Of a stretch of DNA of 64,000 nt, positions 14,822 to 24,418 are shown one piece after another. This DNA is from a virus. Made by a program: the position numbers and the translations under genes. How positions within the stretch are numbered: position 1 is the stretch's first letter; each line of letters begins with the position of its first letter. Where the stretch lies: the IMG/VR virus record IMGVR_UViG_3300009177_000036, positions 1 through 64,000 of that record; one strand, given 5' to 3'. Below the pieces are notes generated by a model. It made no database searches. It was not told the origin of the DNA and saw only the letters and a program-made list of their open reading frames with translations.

Positions 14822-16849
14822 TTAATAACGAGACCCTGGGTCAATATCTGCACGGATTTCTCCCGGAACTATGCGCCAGTAATCGTTGGTCCCATTAGTG
14901 GAAAACTTCATTCCAAACTGCCGGGCCTGGAACAAAACGTCCACCCTCTGGGTTGTGGGGGTAATGAAGTAGGGTCCTTTGTTCACTTCCAGCGGCCCAA
15001 ACGGATTCCGAGAGCCTGTAAATGTAACACTAACGCCCGGGCCTGTCAAGTAGAAGCTGGGGATAAATTGACTGAAGTTTGCTGTTAATTCACCGGAGGG
15101 GATTTCCTGGGGTCCGAGTTCAACCCAAGCATTGATGGCCGCCCCATTGTCCGAGGTCCCCGACTCCTGGAAGTAGATTTGTCCTGAAGAGTCCACCGAT
15201 ATGGGATTGGGGAAGACGTCGGCGTCGCGCCACACATTCCGGTCGTAAGTGCCATTCATCCAATGCCGTTCTTTATAATTGAAGATGATGTAGATTTGCT
15301 TTGGGGGATAGATGACCCAGACTTCGTCGAAGGCCGTGTTGAAGCTGACGAATATTTGCTCGTTCTGAACTGGGTCAACTTGGTTGAAGAACCACTGACG
15401 GACCGGGCAAGTGACCTCTTGGGGCTGGCCTCCGGCATACTCAAAGAAAAGCTGCTCGCTGCTGGTCCAGAAGGCGTAGCCCCCCGTGACATCGCAGGCA
15501 TTTTCCCCAATGAGTCCGCAGTTAGCTCCCAGTAGGGAATATTGGTAAGTGGCCTGGGGCAGCCCGAGGAAACGCTGAGAGTAGAGGGAAGTGTCGGACC
15601 AGATGAGGTTTTCGCCCCGGGCCCGCTTGCCGCGCATGAGTCGACTGCCTGCGGAAAGGGGTGTGGAGCTTGCTTGATTGTTGGCGGCGGCGACCCAGAT
15701 TGTGTTGTTGCCGAGATCGGAGTTAGCCTGGGTCATCGGCTCGAAGGTGCCGGTGTCGTTGGTCCCAAGAGCGTTGAGGAGAGCCAGGGTGTCAACGTAA
15801 ATGGCGTTGGTCTCAGTGGGCGCATTCAGGAGGGCGATCGCTCTCCGGGAGGGATTATTCTGCCACTCAAAAATGCCCTGGCCCCGGGGACACGCCTCAA
15901 GGAACTGGCCGAAATTGTCGAGGGTCCAAACCCCAGGGTAGATCGGAGCGCCCGTGCGGGCCGTGCCCCAGGGACCCAGGCCCCAGCCGCCCACGCCCCA
16001 ACCTTGGCCGCCCACGCCCGTGTTGCGCATGGAGTTTATCTCAAAAAGATAATTATCCAGGGTGGTGCCCCCGGTAGCGGTGGCTGTGGCGTTATGACCC
16101 GCGTCGAAGATGAAGGTGTTGGCGTTGGTGACGGTGGTGACGTGGAAGCCCTTGAAGGTAGCAATCGTCGGGGTGCCACCACCTACCGCTGTAGAAGTGG
16201 CGGGAACATCGTTGTAGAAGGTGACGGTATTGGAGTTGACAATCTGGACTGAGTATTGACCGGTGGGAAGTATGCCACCAACGATTGACGCCCCCGAAAT
16301 GGAGATAAGATCATTGGCCACAAGGTTATGGGACGGAAGGGTCAGGGTGACGAGGGCCGACCCTGCGACTGTGCTGAAAGGATTGTTGTAGGTGTTTGTG
16401 GTCCCCGAGAGAACCAAACCTCCGACGAAGAGGGGGAAGGCCGTGCCGGAATTAATCCAGACGGTGTCATTCGGAAAAGCCCCATGATTGGTCAGGGAGA
16501 CCGTGACGAAGGGAGAACCCACTGTGGTGCTGAATGAGTTGATGCCGAAAACCCCCTGGGACCGGATCGGGGTGATATCAAAAAGTTGATTAAACTTCAT
16601 GACATACAACTTTGAGGTCGTGCCAAATGCCGCGATGGGGTTGCCCGCAAGGTCAGCATAATCGTAAATGCCGCAGCACCGCCCGTACATTTTGAGTCCA
16701 GAGGTGATCGCCGCTATTGAGCCGCCGATTTTCTGGACCCCACCCCGGTAGCTGCGCATCCGGTTCGAGTCGACAAGAGCCCCCTTAGCGGCATAGTAAG
16801 AGTCATCCTTGGTGACGCCAGGGAGGAAATTGATGGGGGTGATAGTCAC
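14822..16849 (-). CDS. Podovirus tail nozzle-like protein (T7 gp12 / P22 gp10 role)
   Basis: 675 residues, beta-rich throughout. After an N-terminal MTITPINFLPGV, repeats such as TVGSPFVTVSLTNHG and TVAGSALVTLTLPSH form an inserted beta domain (about 105-260). The second half carries a beta-propeller-like series (RGENLIWSDTSLYSQRFLG, YAFWTSSEQLFFEY, FVSFNTAFDEVWVIYP) and a C-terminal DVLFQARQFGMKF...WRIVPGEIRADIDPGSRY, which is the usual ending of podovirus tail tube/nozzle proteins. Its place beside the adaptor genes supports that. I cannot separate the T7 gp12 and P22 gp10 families by eye. Confidence 0.6.
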   Translation of the reverse strand: MTITPINFLPGVTKDDSYYAAKGALVDSNRMRSYRGGVQKIGGSIAAITSGLKMYGRCCGIYDYADLAGNPIAAFGTTSKLYVMKFNQLFDITPIRSQGVFGINSFSTTVGSPFVTVSLTNHGAFPNDTVWINSGTAFPLFVGGLVLSGTTNTYNNPFSTVAGSALVTLTLPSHNLVANDLISISGASIVGGILPTGQYSVQIVNSNTVTFYNDVPATSTAVGGGTPTIATFKGFHVTTVTNANTFIFDAGHNATATATGGTTLDNYLFEINSMRNTGVGGQGWGVGGWGLGPWGTARTGAPIYPGVWTLDNFGQFLEACPRGQGIFEWQNNPSRRAIALLNAPTETNAIYVDTLALLNALGTNDTGTFEPMTQANSDLGNNTIWVAAANNQASSTPLSAGSRLMRGKRARGENLIWSDTSLYSQRFLGLPQATYQYSLLGANCGLIGENACDVTGGYAFWTSSEQLFFEYAGGQPQEVTCPVRQWFFNQVDPVQNEQIFVSFNTAFDEVWVIYPPKQIYIIFNYKERHWMNGTYDRNVWRDADVFPNPISVDSSGQIYFQESGTSDNGAAINAWVELGPQEIPSGELTANFSQFIPSFYLTGPGVSVTFTGSRNPFGPLEVNKGPYFITPTTQRVDVLFQARQFGMKFSTNGTNDYWRIVPGEIRADIDPGSRY

Positions 16850-16868
16850 TTAGGACTCCGTCCCGCCT

Positions 16869-17465
16869 TTAGATGAACTGCTGATTCATAATGAGGGCCA
16901 GCGCCGGGGCCGATATGGTAAGGCTCTGATCGCCGCCACCCGGGAAAGCTTCCGTGGCGAGGAGGCCCGGGCCGATGAGAATTTTGGCATTAAGAAAATC
17001 TGCCGTAGTGTCACTGGCGCTGAAGAAGACTGTGCCGGGAGAGGCTTGGCCGCTCTGCGTTATGATGGGGGCGTAGAAGATATTGACCCCATCGGTGTAG
17101 ATAATCCCCACACCCCCAGGCTGCATAACTACGCTATTAATACCATTTGTGATTGTAACCTGTTGGGCTACGAGGGTCTGGTTAGCTGCAATGTAGAATT
17201 TCTGGACTGTGGGAATCTGGACAGTTCCAGGGACCCCGGGGTTGCCCTGAATAAGAAGAATGGGGGAGCGCGCCTCATTGGTGGCGAAGACGGTGGTTGT
17301 TAGGATGTAGGTCGTGGCGTCCACAAGGGTGATCGCGGTGACGCCCGCGCAGGCCTGATCCACAAGCTGAAAGACTGCATTATTGGCCTCAGTCCCCCAA
17401 GTGTCGACGAAGGACCCGGTGGACATAAGCTCAAAGCCGAGCCTAGTGCTGGGAGTTGAAACCAT
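16869..17465 (-). CDS. Tail fibre/collar-type protein
   Basis: 198 residues opening with a segment common in phage fibre proteins (LGFELMSTGSFVDTWGTEAN, then an ITLVDATTYILT strand pair and VQKFYIAAN). The rest is beta-rich (QNPG-type turns, Gly-rich end). Likely a short fibre or a fibre-attachment module of the virion. Confidence 0.6.
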   Translation of the reverse strand: MVSTPSTRLGFELMSTGSFVDTWGTEANNAVFQLVDQACAGVTAITLVDATTYILTTTVFATNEARSPILLIQGNPGVPGTVQIPTVQKFYIAANQTLVAQQVTITNGINSVVMQPGGVGIIYTDGVNIFYAPIITQSGQASPGTVFFSASDTTADFLNAKILIGPGLLATEAFPGGGDQSLTISAPALALIMNQQFI

Positions 17466-17478
17466 TAGATAGCTCCCT

Positions 17479-18162
17479 TCATTGGGTCACGGGCCCGTTA
17501 GCAAGATTCATTTCCGGCGTACCCATATTGAATGTCTGGGTGGTGTTGACCCGGTAGTCCGAGCGCTGAGTGGTGATGTATTCGGCGATGACAGCTTGGC
17601 GCGCCGCGAGGAAAAGCTTTTCCCAATAGTCCTTCAGGGCCGGGTCCTGCTTGAAAAGCGCGCCCTCCAAGCAGACCGAGGAGAGAAGGGCATCCTGGGC
17701 GTTGGTCGAAATCCAGTCCGATGGGTTGGCCACTGATAGGCTCGGAAGGCGGCGCGCATAGATAAAGTTGTAGTTATAGGACTGATTGGGGGTCGGCCCC
17801 AGGAAAAGCTGGGTATCGGAGTATTCTGCGAAGAAACGTGGCTCCCCGGTGTCATTGACATTTGAATACATGGAGCGCAGGCTATCAAACTCGCGCATCT
17901 CCAAAATGGTGCTCGTCCCGTCCGGACCTAGGACCTCGAAGTCTCGGACGAAGATGCAATCGGTGGGCAGGGTGAATAGACTCACGGCAGCGGGTAGGGC
18001 CCCGGACTGAATCTTGCGGAACTGTCGGAGGATGGCAAAGGCCCGGCCCATGCGCGCGTAGGCCTGATCGATCAGGGTCGGCATCGCAGTCATGAGTTCA
18101 GTGCTATTGTCCCGAAGGTAGGCGGGGACCGCAACTATAAGTTCAGGGTAATCTAGGGCCAT
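17479..18162 (-). CDS. Head-tail adaptor-type protein (SU10-like)
   Basis: 227 residues: helical N-terminus (AVPAYLRDNSTELMTAMPTLIDQAYARMGRAF), beta middle (FTLPTDCIFVRDFEV, a structural FDSLRSMYS), and a helical end (DALLSSVCLEGALFKQDPALKDYWEKLFLAARQA). This pattern matches phage adaptor proteins that link portal and tail. A second adaptor-like domain lies at the C-terminus of 19657-21060. Confidence 0.55.
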   Translation of the reverse strand: MALDYPELIVAVPAYLRDNSTELMTAMPTLIDQAYARMGRAFAILRQFRKIQSGALPAAVSLFTLPTDCIFVRDFEVLGPDGTSTILEMREFDSLRSMYSNVNDTGEPRFFAEYSDTQLFLGPTPNQSYNYNFIYARRLPSLSVANPSDWISTNAQDALLSSVCLEGALFKQDPALKDYWEKLFLAARQAVIAEYITTQRSDYRVNTTQTFNMGTPEMNLANGPVTQ

Positions 18163-18163
18163 C

Positions 18164-18820
18164 TTAGCCGAACTCGAATATCATGCACAGGCCGTCACCG
18201 CCCGCCGCCCCATCGAACCGAGTGGAGGGGGAAATGAACGTACCGCTGGCCCCACCGGACCCGGGAACAATGGCTGGCGTGGGCGTTGCAGATAGGCCGC
18301 CCGGGGAACCGCCGCCCCAGAAACTGGAGCCGCCCTCGCCGCCGTAGGTGTTGGCCCCGTCGTTATTGAAGCCACCCCCGTCGCCCCCGGGGATGTGAAG
18401 ACCGGGCCCGATACCCCCGCTACCACCACAATGGCTGGGGGGTGTGACTGCTCGAAGGCCGCCCGCTGCAGAGAGGATCGTGCCAAAGAGGGCCGGGGAC
18501 CCATTGGTCGCCAGGACGGGCCCGCTAACTGTGCCGCCCGTGCCCTTGGATGGGACGGTGATCTGAACTGGAAATTTATAGGTGGCAACATTTAGAAGGG
18601 CGATGACAGTTTCCCCAGCCCCTGCGCCGCTCACGGGACCCCCGGCTCCAGAACTGGAGTAGTTGCCGCCGGCCCCCGAGCCAGTGAGGAACACGAGGAT
18701 GTTCTTTGTCCCAGCAGTCGGGGTGTACTGGAAGGTCCCAGGCGTAGAATAGACAAACTGACGGACAGCATGGAGGGGAATGCCCAGGCCCTGCGGGAAT
18801 CCTGCAATCCCGAACTGCAT
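18164..18820 (-). CDS. Glycine-rich tail-tip adhesin-like protein
   Basis: 218 residues. A short N-terminal beta segment (FVYSTPGTFQYTPTAGTKNILVFLTGSG) is followed by about 140 residues extremely rich in Gly/Ser/Ala with motifs such as GGDGGGFNNDG and GGEGGSSFWGGG, ending in GDGLCMIFEFG. This resembles polyglycine-sandwich receptor-binding modules of phage fibre tips. Host receptor binding is therefore likely but inferred. Stop and start of neighbours are 1-2 bases away. Confidence 0.6.
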   Translation of the reverse strand: MQFGIAGFPQGLGIPLHAVRQFVYSTPGTFQYTPTAGTKNILVFLTGSGAGGNYSSSGAGGPVSGAGAGETVIALLNVATYKFPVQITVPSKGTGGTVSGPVLATNGSPALFGTILSAAGGLRAVTPPSHCGGSGGIGPGLHIPGGDGGGFNNDGANTYGGEGGSSFWGGGSPGGLSATPTPAIVPGSGGASGTFISPSTRFDGAAGGDGLCMIFEFG

Positions 18821-18822
18821 GA

Positions 18823-19215
18823 TTAAAGGCTCCCGGACGATACGATAATATTGATGACTTCGGTGTTCTGGGTCGAGGCCCGGAGGAGAGCCGCAGTTCC
18901 GGGCAGGGTGAGGCCAACGAGGATGGGCACCGTGGTTTCGAAGGTCGCAACATTGGACCCCGGGGTGATCGCAGTTACCGGGACTTCGGTGTAGAGACGA
19001 TTGGTGGCTCCACCATCCGGGCTCACGAAGAACCGGACCATGCCTGCGGCGGAGGTTGAGGTGTGCTTGATCTGGACATTCTGAAGGAACTTGCCGTTGG
19101 TAGTTCCCGAGGCGATGGTCACGATAGTGCCGGTGCCGTCACGGTTTGTGTTGGCGGTCGTGACTTGGCCGACGTCGATGATGGGGGTATTGGCGAATGC
19201 GGGGTTCGTAGCCAT
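18823..19215 (-). CDS. Small beta-sandwich virion protein
   Basis: 130 residues, Thr/Ser/Val-rich beta pattern, no recognised motif. First gene of the tail operon behind the promoter at 19254-19283. Probably a virion surface or fibre component. Confidence 0.5.
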   Translation of the reverse strand: MATNPAFANTPIIDVGQVTTANTNRDGTGTIVTIASGTTNGKFLQNVQIKHTSTSAAGMVRFFVSPDGGATNRLYTEVPVTAITPGSNVATFETTVPILVGLTLPGTAALLRASTQNTEVINIIVSSGSL

Positions 19216-19253
19216 CTTGGTCCCTCCGGGACGAAGTTACAGAATTCCCCTAT

Positions 19254-19283
19254 ATTCTAACAGGCGGCAAAGCCGCAGTGCAA
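19254..19283 (-). promoter_or_regulatory. Late-class promoter for the adaptor/nozzle operon
   Basis: Minus strand: AACTTGC with -35 TTGCAC, 18 bases, TAGAAT preceded by TG (extended -10). The spacer contains GCGGC-TTT-GCCGC. One of six promoters with identical spacing. Confidence 0.65.
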
Positions 19284-19300
19284 GTTATCGCAGCCCGGCT

Positions 19301-19627
19301 TTAGGTTCCGGGAGGGAAGTGCTGGACTGGGATAGTAAGATTCGGGGCGAGGGGATCATACTGCTGTCCCTGCTGATTGAAGTTGATGTCCGCAGGGCCA
19401 ACGTCTATTTCCTGAACGGGTTGGGGATGTTGAAGAGACGCCCCCTCAGGTCCCTGAGGTTTCCGTAGTTCAAGCTGAGGATGAAAAGAATCATAACACT
19501 CAGGGCAGCAATATACAGTCTTAGTCCGTGAAAATCCATGGTATTCCTGCAGATCATTGTAACCAACCCAACGCCCGCAAATATAGCAAACTTGGATTTC
19601 GTAGTTATTTCGAGAGCTTCTACGCAT
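19301..19627 (-). CDS. Small zinc-binding-type protein
   Basis: 108 residues. CYICG near residue 14 and YCCPECY near 40 give a CxxC...CxxC zinc ribbon; the C-terminal half is Pro/Gln-rich. Function unknown. Last gene before the 19254 promoter, read from the fibre operon. Confidence 0.5.
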   Translation of the reverse strand: MRRSSRNNYEIQVCYICGRWVGYNDLQEYHGFSRTKTVYCCPECYDSFHPQLELRKPQGPEGASLQHPQPVQEIDVGPADINFNQQGQQYDPLAPNLTIPVQHFPPGT

Positions 19628-19656
19628 CGACTATTGCACTTCCATCAGCTATTGCC

Positions 19657-21060
19657 CTACCTACGCCAAGCGTGGCGGACCGAGGGCTTCCAGTAGAAAT
19701 TATTGCGTTCACGATCCTCTTCCCGGGCATCATTAAAGACTTCGTCATACTCGGCCTTAAGGGCGGAGATCACCTGTTGCCGGGCAGCAGGGTCCTTGAC
19801 CCAAAGTTCGGGACTCTTAAGGGCAAGCTTATAGGATAGTCCGGAGACCAGGGCCGGGAGGAACCGCTTCGGAATGTCGAGGCTATTGCTCTGAACCCCC
19901 GGATCCTGAATGTATCGGATTTGGATGTACGTTAGTACATAGGTGTCGTTGTTTGGGACGGGCCAGACTGTGACGGTGGTGAACCCAGATTGACGGTCGG
20001 TCCAGTATTTCAGAGGCTGGCTCTGGTTGGTCTTGTCGTTAATGTTGAGGTATTGCTCCCGGGAGATGCGCTCCATCGGAATGTCAGTCTTAGTGTTGAC
20101 GGGCCCTCCGGGGAGGGTCATCACAGCCTGCAGGATGTCGGAGGTGTTCGAGGGCAGAAGGTAGGTGGCCACGCCCGAGACCAGGGGAAGAGTCAGGGTC
20201 TCCAAGGTCCAGAGGTTAATGCCTTTATTGGTCCACTCCTGAAGGAGCAGGGGCAGGGTCTGGGTGACGGCTTTGGCTTGCTGGGAGCCTGTGACTTGTT
20301 CACCGCCCACCCGAGAAAACGCCTCGTCGGTGATGGCAATGATGTCAAGGGTGAAGCAGTAGCTGCCTGAAGTTGGGGGGATGACGCAGTTATCGGGGGC
20401 GGTTGTGACGGCAAAGGTGGTCGTGTCGCCCGTCGATGGATCCGTGACAACGATGTTCTGTGGGGTGGCGGGACTGGAATAGGTCAGCGTTGCTGACGTA
20501 GTTGAGATGATCGTCTGGGCGGTAATGATTCCCGAAGAGACCGTGAAAATAGGGGAACCTGGGGTTCCAGGAGTCCAAGAAGTATTGGTTCCTGTGACCG
20601 TGAGGGTGTTGCCTGAGGTGGACACCTGGACGCTGGTCGGCAGGACCGTGATGCTAGAAGTGATTGCCCCGGTTGCAGTATAGGCGAACGGTGTCGGATT
20701 GGACAGGACCCCGCTGGCCACGGCAGAGATATTGATGGCCCCCGACTGATGAGGGGTGTAGGTGAAATTAAGGGGTGTGGCTGTGCCGCCCGCAGGCGTC
20801 AGGATCGAGGCCGGGCTGAAAGTCCCGTGGGGGATGACGTTGTCCGAAAGGGTGATCGTGATGCCCGAAGGCCAGTTGCCGCCGATCGGGGTCAGGGTTA
20901 TCGTGCCCGAAGAAACGTTTATCTGACTGGTATTGGACCCGGAGATGGAATAAGATGTGGCGGTGACTGGGGGCCCGGCAGAGAACATACCGGCATAGGA
21001 AATTATCCCAGGTCCACCGCCTAGAACATTTTGATTCCCTGCCGAATAATTTATAAGCAC
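19657..21060 (-). CDS. Tail adaptor with N-terminal Ig-like domains
   Basis: 467 residues. Residues 1-235 are Thr/Ser/Gly-rich beta sequence with two or three Ig-like repeats (ending TVLPTSVQVSTSGNTLTVTG and NIVVTDPSTGDTTTF). From about 240 the sequence changes to a classic podovirus adaptor: IAITDEAFSRVGGEQVTG, LLLQEWTNKGINLWTLE, a D-I-P-MERISREQY, TDRQSG, VTVWPVPNNDTY, and the helical end RFLPALVSGLSYKLALK. The adaptor sits below the portal ring; the Ig-like part would be exposed at the neck. Start is GTG at 21060. Confidence 0.7.
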   Translation of the reverse strand: MLINYSAGNQNVLGGGPGIISYAGMFSAGPPVTATSYSISGSNTSQINVSSGTITLTPIGGNWPSGITITLSDNVIPHGTFSPASILTPAGGTATPLNFTYTPHQSGAINISAVASGVLSNPTPFAYTATGAITSSITVLPTSVQVSTSGNTLTVTGTNTSWTPGTPGSPIFTVSSGIITAQTIISTTSATLTYSSPATPQNIVVTDPSTGDTTTFAVTTAPDNCVIPPTSGSYCFTLDIIAITDEAFSRVGGEQVTGSQQAKAVTQTLPLLLQEWTNKGINLWTLETLTLPLVSGVATYLLPSNTSDILQAVMTLPGGPVNTKTDIPMERISREQYLNINDKTNQSQPLKYWTDRQSGFTTVTVWPVPNNDTYVLTYIQIRYIQDPGVQSNSLDIPKRFLPALVSGLSYKLALKSPELWVKDPAARQQVISALKAEYDEVFNDAREEDRERNNFYWKPSVRHAWRR

Positions 21061-21074
21061 AATGGCCCCAACCT

Positions 21075-22016
21075 TTAGGGCTGAGTGATGATCAGAATGT
21101 TAAGGTCATCAGCCCCAGTTGCAGTAAAGCGTAGCGCCACGGTGTTGCCATTCAGATCGCCCGCTGCTAGATTTATAGCATACAAGCCGTTGCCCAGTCC
21201 AGTTACACTGTTCGCGCAGGCAGAATATGAGCCCGCATCCAGGGATCGAGTGGCCGTGACCGTGAGGCCCGGGTCAGGATTGTGGTTGGTACTATCCTTC
21301 ATTTCAAAGACAAATCCGTTAAGGGCCTGATTCTTCTTGATGTTGGAGGCCGAGCCATTGACGGTGCCGATAGTGACGGGGTTGGTGACGCTGCCCACTG
21401 CCCCGGTGACGGAGCCGACGCTGCCTACGACATTACCACCCACGTTACCGACAACGCTCCCTACAGTTCCATTGACGTTGCCGCCGACATTGCCTGTGAC
21501 TGAACCCACTGCGCCTGCAACACTGGAAGCCACAACTCGGCCCGTGCCATCGATTGTCAGGAGACCAAAGTTGGTGGGCACGGAGATACTGGTCGCCCGC
21601 GAAGAAATCGTGGCGTCGAGGTTCGAGAGGCCCAGATTAACGCCGCTCTGTGGATTATAGGCTACGATGTCGATAACCAGCGAGGCCGGTGACATGCTGG
21701 AGGCCCCAGAGAACACGAATTCCACATAGTCACCCTGGAGTCCCGTGCCGGTGAATTGGTTGGGCAATCCGACCTCGTAGACTCCGGGAGCGTTGGCCGC
21801 GTCGACCTCTTTGAACCAACCTGAGGCCCAGGTCCCAAGGGAACCGGTGGAAGTCAGGGTGAAGGTTGTGTATGCTCCCGCGTGACCCCGAACCCGATAA
21901 GCCCCGGTGATTCCTGACGAAGCGGAGGAGAGTCCCGGAAGAGGAGCCCCGGTGGTGGAATTATAGACGGTGATTTCACGAAGGACGCTGGTCGCCCCTG
22001 CAAGAACTGCTACCAC
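21075..22016 (-). CDS. Tail fibre protein with Gly-Ser/Gly-Asn repeats
   Basis: 313 residues. The N-terminal 130 residues form a beta domain; residues about 165-220 are near-regular short repeats of the form VGSVTGNVGGNV, which suggest a fibrous beta-prism or spiral; the C-terminal 90 residues are a compact beta domain (LTVTATRSLDAGSYSAC, LNILIITQP). Typical of a trimeric fibre shaft with end domains. Confidence 0.6.
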   Translation of the reverse strand: MVAVLAGATSVLREITVYNSTTGAPLPGLSSASSGITGAYRVRGHAGAYTTFTLTSTGSLGTWASGWFKEVDAANAPGVYEVGLPNQFTGTGLQGDYVEFVFSGASSMSPASLVIDIVAYNPQSGVNLGLSNLDATISSRATSISVPTNFGLLTIDGTGRVVASSVAGAVGSVTGNVGGNVNGTVGSVVGNVGGNVVGSVGSVTGAVGSVTNPVTIGTVNGSASNIKKNQALNGFVFEMKDSTNHNPDPGLTVTATRSLDAGSYSACANSVTGLGNGLYAINLAAGDLNGNTVALRFTATGADDLNILIITQP

Positions 22017-22018
22017 TT

Positions 22019-24403
22019 TTAGCTACTCCCAACCTGAACGCGGCCTGCTGCATTAAAGCTCCTGGGGAAAATAACCCGCGCAATGGCATATCCCCACAGT
22101 GTTCCCTGAAGCTGCGCTCCAGCGTCATTCATATGAACTCCATCAAACATAAGGCCATTGGCCGTAGTGCTACCCTCGTTTGTGGAATTGTATACGGTCA
22201 GAGAATTAAAATCTCCCGGGAATACAGTGATATTGTCAATTAGACTATAATATCCCGCAACATAGCCCCTGAGGTTATTTAGGGTAGCAGCCCCATATCC
22301 GGTGAGACCTGCAGCATTTCCGCGAACACCGTTTAGCCAAGAGGGTGCGCTGAGGAAAATCGGAACACCTGGAAAATCGCCCTTGATTTGGGAGATGAGG
22401 GTCGCCAGCCGGGCCTTAACATTTGCTGGAGTTTGTGGTCCAGAATTGTTGGTCGTGGCGTCGTTAGTGCCCAGCATAATGTGGATGACGTTGACGCCTG
22501 ATCCCTGGAAAGAGGTTTTGGCGGCGGGGTAATAATTGCTGCCCTGTCCAATAACCCAATCTAAAGTTGAAGCCCCTGGGACACCCTGGTTATTCTGAGT
22601 GACTGTGCCCGAGGAGACGATGTTCTGCAGAAACCGAACACACTGCCCAGTCGAGCCGCCAAGAGATGCGCCTGTTGCATTTCCGATAGTTCCGGTCGGG
22701 ATAGTGGTGTGGTCGTCATGGGTGATAGAATCACCAATAAAACCAATAACAAGATTCAGGGTGGTCCCATTCAATTGATTGGACAAGACAGTGAGTCCAG
22801 AAGTATCGGTATAGGCTGCCTGATAGTAATAGGTTTTACTAGGAGCCACAGTTCTGTCCGTTACGGACTGAGAAGCGCCCCAAACCGCAGGAGTCACCGC
22901 AACACCAGGAACAACTGCATTTGCCCCTAAGTCAGCAACATTAAGGCTAGATGCTGGAAGATTAATTTCCGACCGGTAAAGCTGCATAACATAGGGTGGG
23001 ACGCCTCCCGTAGGGGCAGTTGAAGTAAATGGGATAGCCCCCTGAACTATGGTTCCCATGGAAAGAGTTCCCGCAGCCAACGGAGAGGAGGATACAGAAA
23101 TAGATGCCGATGAAGTTTGAGTAAGTGAAGGTACTGAGGAGGCCCCAATAACTTCCGTTCCAGACGAGCCACCAGCAGTGTATGTCGTGGTGCCAACAGT
23201 GGAAAGTTCAGGAATGCTGACTGTGGGTGGGGTCGTGCTACCGCCCGGAGGGCCCGAAAGGGTGGGAGTTAGAACAACGCCGCCGTGCGGTGCCGGATTA
23301 TCGAGAGTATAGGTAATGGTTGAGGTGCCGCCCGTCGCGATCGAGGTCGGGGAAGCTCCAGTGGTGAACGATACCGCAGACGTCAGGACGGTGATATTAA
23401 GGGTATGCGGCCCACCAGTAATGGAACTGCCGCCACTCTGCGTAAAGGTGAGAGTATTGGAGCCGATGGTCGCCCCGGACGGGGCAGTCGCAGTGAAAGT
23501 GACGGTGCTGCCAGACCCTACATTAATAGTTTGAGTTGTAGGGGTGAAAGTCCAACCAGCGGGCCCTGTCGGCGTAATGATACAATTTGCAGTACCAACG
23601 GTCCCATTAGGAGTGACGTTAATATTGGCTGTGGTTCCGCTACGAACAACACTAGAACCACCAGAAACTGAGAAATCAGTGGCGGTGATAGTTTGGTTGG
23701 TAACAAGATAGACCGGAGGCCGAATCCAGGGAGTTGTAGGGGCACCGATGGCGGCAAGGGGTGTGCCCGAAAGGGTAAGATTAACGCCATTACCGGATTG
23801 ATCTGGGACAGTGGCCTGATTCTGAGGGTCCCAAAAACCTGCAAGATTGCCGGGCCGTATGTCAAATGGACTAGCACCATTCGCAAGAGCAATCATCTCC
23901 AGGTCCGTAAGGACCACATTCCACATGGCGCAGATGCCAACGGTCTGTCCGGAGAACCCTGAAGGGGAGTGACCAAAGACGTTGATGTTGGTGACGGTCA
24001 ATCCAGAAGGGAAAGCCGCCGGATTTGCAGAGCCTACAGTTTTGGTACCATTGACCCAAATAGTTGGGGTGACATTGCCGCCTGAGGTGACGCAGGTGCC
24101 GCCAATAGCATACCATGTATTAAGGGTTGGGGCTCCCGCTGCCGGAGAAACGCCATTAAAGCTACCTCCAGTGATGTAGTTCATTCGCCATGCGTTAAAG
24201 GCCGCTGGCTGGTTGAACTCAATATAGAAACCGTTAGCATTCGTCGCGTCCCAACAGCCCATGATCTGGAGGCCAGTAGAACCTGACGGGGCAATTTGAG
24301 GGTTTACCCAGGCAAAAAGAGTTACCGCCCCCGAGGCTCCGGTGATGGCAGCCGTAGTATTATTATTAAGGAATCCTGTGGGACTAGCGAACTTAATTGC
24401 CAT
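22019..24403 (-). CDS. Tailspike with LamG-like lectin, Ig-like repeats and SGNH esterase
   Basis: 794 residues. Residues 1-230 are a concanavalin/LamG-like jelly roll (VTLFAWVNPQ, IWVNGTKTV, VGICAMWNVVLTDLEM). Two Ig-like domains and an FN3-like stretch follow (about 240-545). The C-terminal 245 residues are an SGNH/GDSL hydrolase with all blocks: GFIGDSITHD (Ser), NNQGVPGAS (Gly), HIMLGTNDAT (Asn) and FDGVHMND (Asp/His). Such enzymes on fibres deacetylate surface polysaccharide, so this is the likely receptor-degrading spike. It lies mid-operon among fibre genes. Confidence 0.8.
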   Translation of the reverse strand: MAIKFASPTGFLNNNTTAAITGASGAVTLFAWVNPQIAPSGSTGLQIMGCWDATNANGFYIEFNQPAAFNAWRMNYITGGSFNGVSPAAGAPTLNTWYAIGGTCVTSGGNVTPTIWVNGTKTVGSANPAAFPSGLTVTNINVFGHSPSGFSGQTVGICAMWNVVLTDLEMIALANGASPFDIRPGNLAGFWDPQNQATVPDQSGNGVNLTLSGTPLAAIGAPTTPWIRPPVYLVTNQTITATDFSVSGGSSVVRSGTTANINVTPNGTVGTANCIITPTGPAGWTFTPTTQTINVGSGSTVTFTATAPSGATIGSNTLTFTQSGGSSITGGPHTLNITVLTSAVSFTTGASPTSIATGGTSTITYTLDNPAPHGGVVLTPTLSGPPGGSTTPPTVSIPELSTVGTTTYTAGGSSGTEVIGASSVPSLTQTSSASISVSSSPLAAGTLSMGTIVQGAIPFTSTAPTGGVPPYVMQLYRSEINLPASSLNVADLGANAVVPGVAVTPAVWGASQSVTDRTVAPSKTYYYQAAYTDTSGLTVLSNQLNGTTLNLVIGFIGDSITHDDHTTIPTGTIGNATGASLGGSTGQCVRFLQNIVSSGTVTQNNQGVPGASTLDWVIGQGSNYYPAAKTSFQGSGVNVIHIMLGTNDATTNNSGPQTPANVKARLATLISQIKGDFPGVPIFLSAPSWLNGVRGNAAGLTGYGAATLNNLRGYVAGYYSLIDNITVFPGDFNSLTVYNSTNEGSTTANGLMFDGVHMNDAGAQLQGTLWGYAIARVIFPRSFNAAGRVQVGSS

Positions 24404-24418
24404 TTAGGATGACTCCTA

